The position numbers and the translations under genes were made by a program. This document shows, piece after piece, positions 39,153-45,754 of a stretch of 45,754 nucleotides of DNA (positions within the stretch are counted from its first letter, which is position 1; every line of letters starts with the position of its first letter). This DNA is from Treponema primitia ZAS-1. GTDB taxonomy: Bacteria > Spirochaetota > Spirochaetia > Treponematales > Breznakiellaceae. The stretch covers positions 1 to 45,754 of the forward strand of contig NZ_AEEA01000055.1 in the NCBI RefSeq assembly GCF_000297095.1. Reading direction: 5' to 3'. The notes beneath the pieces are model-generated. The model was not told where the DNA came from. It saw nothing but the letters and a program-made list of their open reading frames with translations, and searched no databases.

Positions 39153-39382
39153 AAAACTTTGAAGAACGGCTGGAACGGCTGGAAGAACTGGGCGAAGCGA
39201 TACGCAAGCCGGATATTCCCCTGGACGATGCCCTTAAAGCCTTTGAAGAGGGGATCAAATTGGCGCGAACCCTGGAGAAGGACCTGGAAAAAGTAGAGAG
39301 CCGTATCGAGATACTGATGAACGGTCCTGAGGAAAAACCAGAGGCCCGGCCGGAACTGGGTCTCTTTGACGACGAGGACTAA
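39149..39382 (+). CDS. xseB: Exodeoxyribonuclease VII small subunit
   Basis: A 77-residue helical partner of XseA: 'MKNFEERLERLEELGEAIRK' then 'DIPLDDALKAFEEGIKLAR' are the family's two helices. It stabilises the large subunit. It has GGAGG before the ATG and an ATGA overlap with xseA, and is followed 1 nt later by mutL. Confidence 0.95.
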   Translation: MKNFEERLERLEELGEAIRKPDIPLDDALKAFEEGIKLARTLEKDLEKVESRIEILMNGPEEKPEARPELGLFDDED

Positions 39383-39383
39383 T

Positions 39384-41312
39384 ATGGCCGACAATTTTGG
39401 CAGCCAAAATACCCATATCCATCTGCTTCCCCCGGAGGAGGCCCGGAAGATCGCCGCCGGAGAGGTGGTGGATCGTCCTGCCGCTTTGGTGCGGGAATTT
39501 CTTGACAATGCCATTGACGCCGGGGGAACCACCATAGAGCTCCTCATTGACGGCGGGGGGATACGGCGTACTGAAGTTTTGGACAACGGGAACGGTATGG
39601 AAAGGGAGGATCTGGTTCTCTGCTGGCAGACCCATGCCACCAGCAAGATCCGTTCCCTGGAGGACCTGAACACTGCGGAGACACTTGGGTTTCGGGGGGA
39701 GGCGCTGGCCGCTGCCGCTGCGGTTTCCCGGCTGGAAATCCTTACCAGTACCGATGGACGGGAGGCATGGCGGCTCACAGTCGGTCCTGCCGGGAGTGGA
39801 TTTAGTTCCGGCGGCGGACTTCAGTCCGAAGAGTACCGGATAGAGCAGTTCCGCCGGGCCAAGGGGACCAGCGTCCGCGCCCTGGGGCTTTTCGATACCA
39901 TCCCTGCCCGCAAGCGTTTTCTTAAACGGGAGGGAAGTGAAGCCGCCCTTTGCAGACAAATTTTTATTGAAAAAGCCCTGGCCTTTTATTCCCTAAACTT
40001 CCGGTTTACCCAGGATGGAAACCTCAAACTCTATCTCCAGGCAGTTTCAAGCCTGAAGGAACGGTTCGCCAATGCCTTACTGGAAAAGCAGGAGGGTGTC
40101 TTTCTCCACGAGATCAACGCCCAGGGAGAGGGGTTTAAAGTTACAATCGTTGTTGGCGGTCCGGAATTATTCCACAGCGACCGGCGGCATCAGTATATCT
40201 TTGCCAACGGCAGAAGGATACACGACTATTCAATGCTCCAAGCCCTGGAATACGGAACCCAGGGGTGGTTTCCTAACGGAACCCATCCGATAGGGGCGGT
40301 GTATATTGACATCGATCCCTCCCTGGTGGATTTCAATATCCATCCGGCTAAACGGGAGGTCCGGTTCAAAGATCCCGGAACCATCCATCATGGTATAAGT
40401 TCTGCACTACGTAATTTCTTGCACCACAATGATTTAGCTACCCGAGACCAAGAGGAAGACCAGCCCCGCCAATTCGCCCTACCCTACGGATCGGCTACGC
40501 CACCGGCCGCCGCCGGCTTTTCCGGCAGATCGGCGCCTAGCAACGCTGCCTATGCAGCAAACGCTGGGTATACAGCGAACACCGCCTCCATGGCCCTGGA
40601 AGCGCTGCTGGAAAAACCGCCGGTGTTCACTCCCCTGCCCGGGCGCGGACTGGGGGATACTGCACTGTACGCGGCGCCTGCCGACGGAGATTCAGATGGG
40701 ATGGCGGGGAGCGTAACGTCGTTGTACGCAGCGGAACCCAGGCCGGCCTACGGCGGTTCCGGTGGTGTAGTAAAACTGCGGCTTGCGGGACGGATCTTTA
40801 AGCTTTTTATCCTGGCGGAATTGGGGGATCGGCTTTTCATCATCGACCAGCACGCCGCCCATGAGCGTATCCTCTACGACCGTTTTCTCAGCAAGCCCAT
40901 ACCTATACAGGAACTGTTGGTACCCATGCCATTCTCCACGGAAAGCGAGGAGGACGATATGTTCCTCGCCTCCAAGCAGGAGGAACTGAAAAAACTGGGG
41001 ATCATCATAAACAGTGATGCTGACGGCAGCTGGATCATCGAGGCCCTGCCCGCGGGCTGGCAGTTGGGGGACGGCGAGACCCTGGATGAGATCCTCAAAC
41101 TAAAAACTGCGGGGAAAAACATGGCGGAACACTGGGCCGCCACCCTTTCCTGTCACGGCGCAATAAAAGACGGGGACTACCTGGATGATACCGCCGCCCT
41201 TGAGCTGGCTGAGGCCGCCCTGGCCTTGAAGATCCCCCGCTGCCCCCACGGACGCCCCCTATGGGTCGAAGTGAGCAGGGAGGATCTATTCCGGGGAGTA
41301 CAGCGGGTCTAA
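39384..41312 (+). CDS. mutL: DNA mismatch repair protein MutL
   Basis: A 642-residue MutL. The GHKL ATPase domain has 'KIAAGEVVDRPAALVREFLD', 'NAIDAGG', 'VLDNGNGM', 'HATSKI' and 'TLGFRGEALAA'. A low-complexity linker (about residues 360-450, Ala/Tyr/Pro-rich) leads to the C-terminal domain with 'DQHAAHERILYD' (about residue 490), 'SCHGAIKDGD' and 'CPHGRP'. These are the nicking-endonuclease motifs of MutL from organisms without MutH; the last Glu of DQHA(X)2E(X)4E is Asp. ATG 39384 has GAGG 6 nt upstream, within the end of xseB. Confidence 0.96.
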   Translation: MADNFGSQNTHIHLLPPEEARKIAAGEVVDRPAALVREFLDNAIDAGGTTIELLIDGGGIRRTEVLDNGNGMEREDLVLCWQTHATSKIRSLEDLNTAETLGFRGEALAAAAAVSRLEILTSTDGREAWRLTVGPAGSGFSSGGGLQSEEYRIEQFRRAKGTSVRALGLFDTIPARKRFLKREGSEAALCRQIFIEKALAFYSLNFRFTQDGNLKLYLQAVSSLKERFANALLEKQEGVFLHEINAQGEGFKVTIVVGGPELFHSDRRHQYIFANGRRIHDYSMLQALEYGTQGWFPNGTHPIGAVYIDIDPSLVDFNIHPAKREVRFKDPGTIHHGISSALRNFLHHNDLATRDQEEDQPRQFALPYGSATPPAAAGFSGRSAPSNAAYAANAGYTANTASMALEALLEKPPVFTPLPGRGLGDTALYAAPADGDSDGMAGSVTSLYAAEPRPAYGGSGGVVKLRLAGRIFKLFILAELGDRLFIIDQHAAHERILYDRFLSKPIPIQELLVPMPFSTESEEDDMFLASKQEELKKLGIIINSDADGSWIIEALPAGWQLGDGETLDEILKLKTAGKNMAEHWAATLSCHGAIKDGDYLDDTAALELAEAALALKIPRCPHGRPLWVEVSREDLFRGVQRV

Positions 41313-41325
41313 AAGCCGCCGGCAA

Positions 41326-42108
41326 CTATCGTTTAAAAAGCCATTCCTCGGAGCCGAACTTTTCAGCCGCCAGTTCTTTAGTCCGCGCTTCTTCCGCTGC
41401 ATTTGGGGTTTCCGGATTCAGTGAAAGATTCAGTATACGGCGGAAACCCTCCGCCAGTGAAGCGGCGGCTTTATCAAAGCTAATGTTCAGGCCCTCCGCC
41501 CGGAGGCTGGTAACCCGGCTCTTTACATCTTCGATGAGCTTGCCCTTCAGTTTTTCTGCGGGGACCTGGAGGAGTTCAAACATCAGATCCACATCGTTGT
41601 CCAGCAGAACCGTTCCATGCTGGAGTATACAGCCCATGCGGCGGGTCTGGGCGTTGCCGGATATTTTTCGGCCCCCCACAAGCACATCGTTGATCGGCGC
41701 AAACCGGGCATCCAGGCCCAGGAGCTTAAGACCTTCGATGATGCCCCCGCAAAACCGTATGTAGAAATCGTTAAAATCCTGCTGTGCCAGTGGATGGGTT
41801 ACGGGCATAATAATACTGTAGGTAAGTTCGGCCTGATGAAAAACCGCCCCGCCTCCGGAGATACGGCGGACCACATCTACCCCGTGTTTTTTACAGGCAT
41901 CAAGATCAACTTCTTCATGCAGCCCCTGAAAATAGCCTATGGACACCGCCGGGGGTTTCCAGCCGTACAACCTGAGGCATGGGGTACCGCCCCGGGCAGC
42001 CGATTCCAGAAGCGCTTCGTCCAGGCCCATGTTATAGTATCCATCGTGGCAGCCGGACTCCAGGAGCCGGAATGGATAGGGCGGCGGCGTTTCCACAGCC
42101 GGTGCCAT
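41326..42108 (-). CDS. lplA: Lipoate-protein ligase A family protein
   Basis: A 260-residue BPL_LplA_LipB-fold enzyme attaching lipoate (or octanoate) to lipoyl domains. Key regions are 'VVRRISGGGAVFH' and 'INDVLVGGRKISGNAQTR', whose Lys binds the lipoyl-AMP intermediate, and 'ILQHGTVLLD'. The Asn-Asp before the ISG loop and the lack of a LipM-type Cys favour a ligase over an octanoyltransferase. It ends with 'KFGSEEWLFKR', at the point where the E. coli enzyme's accessory domain begins, so it is a large-domain-only form. Its ATG overlaps the lipA stop by 1 nt (TGATG). Confidence 0.87.
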   Translation of the reverse strand: MAPAVETPPPYPFRLLESGCHDGYYNMGLDEALLESAARGGTPCLRLYGWKPPAVSIGYFQGLHEEVDLDACKKHGVDVVRRISGGGAVFHQAELTYSIIMPVTHPLAQQDFNDFYIRFCGGIIEGLKLLGLDARFAPINDVLVGGRKISGNAQTRRMGCILQHGTVLLDNDVDLMFELLQVPAEKLKGKLIEDVKSRVTSLRAEGLNISFDKAAASLAEGFRRILNLSLNPETPNAAEEARTKELAAEKFGSEEWLFKR

Positions 42109-42959
42109 CAGCCGGTTTCCCCTGCCGAAGTTTTCCAGGCGTCTAAGGCGTGGTAACTGGTCCGGGCCAGGGGCGCGGATACCACAGCGGAAAAGCCCCG
42201 TTCCCGGCCTTCCCGCCCGTAATCGGCGAATTGTTCCGGGGTAATATACTCCACCAGGGGGATCTGTTTTTCCGATGGCCTGAGATATTGGCCGAGGACC
42301 AGAATATCCACCCCCGCAGCGCGGAGTTCATCCATGGCCGCCAGGACTTCCTGTTTTTTTTCACCAAGCCCTAGGAGGATGCTGCTTTTTGTTACCAGCC
42401 CAAGGGCTTTAGCCGCCCTGAGGGTAACAAGGCTTTTGTCAAAGGAAGCCCGGCTGTCCCGGATATGCTGCAGGGACCGGACGGTCTCCACGTTATGGGC
42501 CGCCAGATCCAGGCCGGCGGCAGCAATGGGGGTAAATTCTTCGGCGGTATAATCCGGCGTGAGGGCTTCGACCTTTACTTCCGGTAGCCGTTCTTTAACG
42601 GCCCTAATGCAGGCGGCAAAATGATTCGCCCCCCGGTCACTGAGGTCATCCCGGTCCACGGAGGTCAGAACCAGGTATTTTAAGCCCAGCTCTTCCACGG
42701 CGGCCGCAATTTCAGCCCCCTCTGCTTCCCGGGGAGGCTGCCCTTCCCGGCCGGTTTTTACGGCGCAGAAACGACAGCCCCGGGTACAGATATCCCCCAG
42801 GATCATAACGGTGGCGGTTCCCAGACCCCAGCACTCACCCTTATTAGGGCAATGAGCTTCGTCACAGACCGTATGGAGACGGTGTTTGTCCAGGATCAAA
42901 CGTACTTTTTTGCTGCTATCACCGGTAGGAATCCGGGACCGGATCCAGTCAGGCTTCAT
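42108..42959 (-). CDS. lipA: Lipoyl synthase
   Basis: A 283-residue radical SAM enzyme inserting two sulfurs into octanoyl groups on E2/GcvH proteins. Both clusters are readable: the auxiliary cluster CX4CX5C in 'CDEAHCPNKGEC' and the radical-SAM CX3CX2C in 'CTRGCRFC'. The C-terminal Ser of the auxiliary cluster probably lies in 'VSAPLARTSYHA' (R-S/T-S-Y). The ATG at 42959 starts 3 nt after the sigma-factor stop. With lplA downstream this forms a lipoate assembly pair serving pyruvate dehydrogenase or glycine cleavage enzymes encoded elsewhere. Confidence 0.96.
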   Translation of the reverse strand: MKPDWIRSRIPTGDSSKKVRLILDKHRLHTVCDEAHCPNKGECWGLGTATVMILGDICTRGCRFCAVKTGREGQPPREAEGAEIAAAVEELGLKYLVLTSVDRDDLSDRGANHFAACIRAVKERLPEVKVEALTPDYTAEEFTPIAAAGLDLAAHNVETVRSLQHIRDSRASFDKSLVTLRAAKALGLVTKSSILLGLGEKKQEVLAAMDELRAAGVDILVLGQYLRPSEKQIPLVEYITPEQFADYGREGRERGFSAVVSAPLARTSYHALDAWKTSAGETG

Positions 42960-42962
42960 ACT

Positions 42963-44021
42963 CTATGGGTTTTCCTTTAATTCCTGGAGTTGCTTGAGGT
43001 TCCGGAGTTTGAAGGTGGCCTTTTCCTGGATTTGACGGACCCGTTCACGGGTAATGCCCAGGAGCTTGCCGGTTTCTTCCAAGGTCAGAGGCCCCTCCCC
43101 TGCAAGACCAAAACGGAGCTGGATGATCTTCATTTCCCGCTCGGACAGGTAGGAGAGGATATCTTCCATGGTTTCCTGGAGGGTCATGGAGAAGACCATC
43201 TCGAAGGGCTCCTGCATGGTGTCGTCTTTAATCAGGTCCGCAAGCCGGGTAAGGTTACCGTCGTCTACAATAGTATCCAGACTGGTGGTCTCCTGGGAGA
43301 GTTTGACAATCTCCTTGACCTTGTTAATGGGGACGCCTAGATATTCCGAAAGTTCTTCATCGCTGGGGTCCCGGCCCAGATCCTGGGTTAGCTGTTTTGC
43401 AACAAAGTAACATTTTTTAATGGTATTCAACATATGTATGGGGATCCGGATAACCCGGCCCTTATCGGCAATGCTTTTGATGATGGCCTGCCTAATCCAC
43501 CAGGTACCGTAGGTAGAGAAGCGGCAGCCCCGGGTATAATCGAAGCGCTCAACCGCCTCTATAAGCCCGATATTCCCCTCATCAATTAAGTCCAGCAGGG
43601 AAAGTCCCCGGTGCTGGTAATTTTTTGCAATGGAAACCACCAGACGCAGATTAGAATTGATCATATGATTTTTATGGCGCAAAAGGGATTCCTCCAGATT
43701 GGATCGTTCCACTCTGTAGACATCGTCCTTTTCCTTTTCATCATAGATATCTTCTAATTCATGGATTTTTCTGCGGATAGTTACAATTTTTTCGCCTATC
43801 CCCTGTTCTTCCTGAACGGTTAAGAGAGGGAATTTAGAAATTTGTTTAAAATAGAGCGCCAGGGGATCTGACTCTTTGACGGGTCTCGATTTTTTGGCCA
43901 TTTTTTGTAATCCAGGATTTTGCATCCTCTTTTTATTCCCCTCATTGGTTAGGTGGAAAACAACCCCTTCTTTTTTTTCATATTTCTCTATCTTACCTGT
44001 TTTTAGTAATGTTTTTGTCAT
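42963..44021 (-). CDS. Sigma-70 family RNA polymerase sigma factor (RpoD/RpoS-like, group 2)
   Basis: A sigma factor of up to 352 residues. Region 1.2 is 'DPLALYFKQISKFPLLT', region 2 'LRLVVSIAKNYQHRGLSLLD', 'LIDEGNIGLIEAVERFDYTR' and 'FSTYGTWWIRQAI'. Region 3 begins 'GRVIRIPIHMLN', and region 4 has 'LTLEETGKLLGITRERVRQI'. It lacks region 1.1 and the long non-conserved region of a primary sigma, so an alternative RpoS-like group 2 factor is likely. The N-terminus is uncertain: ATG 44021 has AAGGG upstream but overlaps a TATAAT (44020-44025); ATGs at 43925 or 43901 would start nearer region 1.2. It is cotranscribed with lipA and lplA. Confidence 0.92.
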   Translation of the reverse strand: MTKTLLKTGKIEKYEKKEGVVFHLTNEGNKKRMQNPGLQKMAKKSRPVKESDPLALYFKQISKFPLLTVQEEQGIGEKIVTIRRKIHELEDIYDEKEKDDVYRVERSNLEESLLRHKNHMINSNLRLVVSIAKNYQHRGLSLLDLIDEGNIGLIEAVERFDYTRGCRFSTYGTWWIRQAIIKSIADKGRVIRIPIHMLNTIKKCYFVAKQLTQDLGRDPSDEELSEYLGVPINKVKEIVKLSQETTSLDTIVDDGNLTRLADLIKDDTMQEPFEMVFSMTLQETMEDILSYLSEREMKIIQLRFGLAGEGPLTLEETGKLLGITRERVRQIQEKATFKLRNLKQLQELKENP

Positions 44022-44077
44022 TATAACACCCTTTTAAGGCTTTAGCTATCTTTTTCGAATGAAAGTGAAAAATTCAT

Positions 44078-44947
44078 CTAACTCCTTGGGGCCGCAGCGG
44101 GATCAACCGAAACATTATTTTGATATACCAGGAAGAACAGCTGCGGTTTTTCCGACAACGCGTCCATACCCAAGCGTCCTAATTCTGTTCCCGGATTAAC
44201 CCGGTCGCCCTCTCTTACGGATAAACTTTCACAACCGCCGTAAACGTACAAATAACCTCCTGTAACTTGAATTATGGTAACCTTCCCAAATCCCCTATAG
44301 GGTCCCGCGGATATTACCACCCCCTGGGTCAGACTTTTTACCGGTTCATTCCGTTCTCCAAGGAGGACAACCCCGTTTAACTTTCCGGTCATATAGGCCA
44401 TTTCCCGGGCAACAATAGGCCAGGGTACGGACATATCAATGGTTCGACTCACGGTGGAACGGATTTCTGTCCCGGTAATAGTTTCTATCGGAGGAATTAT
44501 AGGAACCGGTCCGGAAAGTACCGGCCCGGGTGATCCGGTTTGGGGGATATGCAAAACATCCCCTATTTTCAGGGTATATCTTTCTGAAAGTCCATTGGCC
44601 GAGAGAAGGGTTTGCATGGAAACTCCATACTGCCGGGCTATACCGTAAAGGGTTTCACCCCGGGTAACCCGATGATCCGTAACCCGGTGGTCTATTGAAG
44701 AGACCGACGCAGTACCGGGAATACGGATCCGCTGACCAACCCGAATTCTCCCCGCATTATCAATACCGTTAAGATTCAGAATCTCCTGAAAGTTAACCCC
44801 ATAGGTACGGGCCAATGAATAGATGGTATCACCCCCCTGGACAATATGGATTGTTTCCTCCGCGGGAAGCTTCGCTGGAAAAACAACAGCTGCCAGAACC
44901 GCCGAGACCACTAAAATCAGCCATGAAAAACGAAACCGAAGATTCAT
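44078..44947 (-). CDS. LysM protein with degenerate M23 (LytM-like) domain, NlpD/EnvC-like
   Basis: A 289-residue exported protein: signal/anchor 'FSWLILVVSAVLAAVVFPA', two LysM repeats ('HIVQGGDTIYSLARTYGV', about 34-76, and 'HRVTRGETLYGIARQYGV', about 91-134), a Pro-rich linker and an M23 peptidase fold (about 190-289). The M23 zinc ligands are missing: no HxxxD in the first block, and the HLHF motif reads 'PQLFFLV'. This predicts a non-catalytic LytM domain like those of NlpD and EnvC, which activate amidases. An AmiC-type amidase is encoded 13 kb away. The ATG at 44947 follows a GATAAT by 8 nt. Confidence 0.85.
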   Translation of the reverse strand: MNLRFRFSWLILVVSAVLAAVVFPAKLPAEETIHIVQGGDTIYSLARTYGVNFQEILNLNGIDNAGRIRVGQRIRIPGTASVSSIDHRVTDHRVTRGETLYGIARQYGVSMQTLLSANGLSERYTLKIGDVLHIPQTGSPGPVLSGPVPIIPPIETITGTEIRSTVSRTIDMSVPWPIVAREMAYMTGKLNGVVLLGERNEPVKSLTQGVVISAGPYRGFGKVTIIQVTGGYLYVYGGCESLSVREGDRVNPGTELGRLGMDALSEKPQLFFLVYQNNVSVDPAAAPRS

Positions 44948-45123
44948 ATTCGTCCATTATCGGCAAGTTTTTCATTTTTTATAACCCTGTCACTGCAATA
45001 TATATCCGATAAATACTCCGAGTACAAGTTTGTTTTAGTAAAATCTCACCATTTAGTGAAATATAACCAATTTTTTCAATACAAAAAACAAAATGGGGTT
45101 ATATTAAGATACAAGGAGCATGT

Positions 45124-45723
45124 ATGGCAATAGAAATAGAGCTGAAAGCCCATGTGGTGGATCACCGGGCCTTAAAAAGCAGAATTTCCCTTCTGACGTC
45201 ATCCAGCCCTCTCTCTTTTGAAAAGGATGATTGCTATTGGGTCGCAACTTGCAACGAAGTTCCCCAAGGTATTCCCAAATCCGGAGTACGGGTACGCCGG
45301 GAAAAGCATTGGCGGGATGAAGCGGAAAAAGAGGAAAAAATCCTGATAACATACAAATCCAAGGAAATCCGGGATGGAATCGAAATAAACGACGAACGGG
45401 AATTCGCCGTTTCCAATGGGGAGACCTTCACGGAGCTCCTTAAACGGCTGGGACTTGAACCGGGGATACGAAAACACAAACAGGGCTGGGCCTGGATATA
45501 CGGAAATGTCCATGCGGAACTCTGCGAAGTTTCGGGTTTGGATCGTAATCTGGGTTGGTTCGCAGAACTGGAAATATTGGCGGATGATGCCGGGACCGAA
45601 ACCGTGGCCGCCGCCCGGAAACAGCTGCTGGAACTATTAGAAAAACTCAACATATCCAAGGACAGTATCGAAGAACGGTACTATTCGGAGCTTCTTTCCC
45701 CCCCTATGGACCCCTTAACTTAG
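45124..45723 (+). CDS. CYTH-domain protein (CyaB-type class IV adenylyl cyclase-like)
   Basis: A 199-residue CYTH protein. The N-terminal ExExK signature is 'IEIELKA' (residues 3-9). It is followed by 'GVRVRREKHW' (triphosphate-binding Arg), 'ILITYKSKEIRDGIEINDE' and 'HAELCEVSGLDRNLGWFAELEI', shortened here, containing the acidic metal ligands. Close relatives are annotated as class IV adenylyl cyclase or as thiamine-triphosphatase-like enzymes, so cAMP synthesis is possible but not proven. The ATG at 45124 has AAGGAG upstream. The 176 nt before it is AT-rich and carries the promoters of this gene and of the divergent LysM gene. Confidence 0.88.
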   Translation: MAIEIELKAHVVDHRALKSRISLLTSSSPLSFEKDDCYWVATCNEVPQGIPKSGVRVRREKHWRDEAEKEEKILITYKSKEIRDGIEINDEREFAVSNGETFTELLKRLGLEPGIRKHKQGWAWIYGNVHAELCEVSGLDRNLGWFAELEILADDAGTETVAAARKQLLELLEKLNISKDSIEERYYSELLSPPMDPLT

Positions 45724-45754
45724 TTTCGAGAACGCACAATACGAAGTATGGGGG

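Noticed and set aside
38204..39778. A 524-codon open frame on the minus strand across xseA, xseB and mutL
   Set aside because: It is Ser/Arg-rich shadow coding opposite three clearly conserved genes, has no ribosome site, and shows no protein family features.
1..45754. CRISPR arrays, tRNA or rRNA genes, complete insertion sequences
   Set aside because: I saw no regularly spaced repeat array, no cloverleaf other than the tmRNA ends, and no complete transposase with terminal repeats.

Overview
The window looks like the chromosome of a spirochaete of the Treponema group. The pointers are a FlaA periplasmic-flagellar sheath protein, a radical-SAM protein of the spiro-SPASM type, a DUF2225 protein, an EF-G paralogue, a DisA_N-type c-di-AMP cyclase, and a tmRNA whose 3' CCA is not encoded. 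Base composition is moderate and coding density is very high. Many genes overlap by 4 nt (ATGA or GTGA). The exact species cannot be fixed from the sequence; a free-living or gut Treponema is my inference.

Layout. 1-333: left-edge fragment of an Rpn/PD-(D/E)XK nuclease. 481-3280 (+): family 4 uracil-DNA glycosylase and PriA. 3275-4967: rpiB (-), a DtxR/MntR-type regulator (+) and an RsmB-like RNA methyltransferase (+). 4957-8813 (-): cdaA, cdaR, acpS, a DUF2225 gene and truA. 8876-8965 (-): a 29-codon gene for an AURKAIP1/COX24 (mS38/bS22-like) ribosomal protein. 9073-14882 (-): a coiled-coil protein, topoisomerase IV B and A subunits, and a methyltransferase. 14972-17059 (+): EF-G-like GTPase. 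17069-24600 (-): citrate synthase, a large hybrid histidine kinase, and the glycolytic genes tpiA, pgk and gap. 24841-26275 (+): Hpt protein plus a response regulator with an HD-GYP domain. 26332-26676 (+): tmRNA, followed by rearranged copies of its own 3' end. 26841-28103 (-): RelA/SpoT synthetase domain fused to TPRs. 28216-29244 (-): flaA. 29328-37762 (-): a tightly overlapping seven-gene operon (spiro-SPASM radical SAM, GT2-like transferase, SpsF-like nucleotidyltransferase, SpsG-methyltransferase fusion, ATP-grasp ligase, AmiC-type amidase, GerMN protein). 37932-41312 (+): xseA, xseB, mutL. 41326-44947 (-): LysM/degenerate M23 protein, RpoD/RpoS-like sigma factor, lipA, lplA. 45124-45723 (+): CYTH/CyaB-type protein.

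How the genes fit together. DNA repair and replication restart (UDG, PriA, XseAB, MutL, TopoIV), second-messenger signalling (CdaA/CdaR for c-di-AMP, HD-GYP for c-di-GMP breakdown, a small alarmone synthetase, a possible class IV cyclase) and triose-stage glycolysis dominate. The most unusual part is the 29-38 kb operon. It combines sugar-nucleotide, radical-SAM, methyltransferase, glycosyltransferase and ATP-grasp functions directly upstream of flaA. I read it as a candidate pathway for an envelope or flagellar-filament glycan.

Other notable signals: a tmRNA 3'-end duplication that looks like an old integration scar; a palindromic repeat family placed almost identically in front of tpiA and pgk; several genes whose -10 boxes sit 5-7 nt before the start codon without a Shine-Dalgarno sequence (candidate leaderless mRNAs); and intrinsic terminators placed just upstream of the next co-directional gene.
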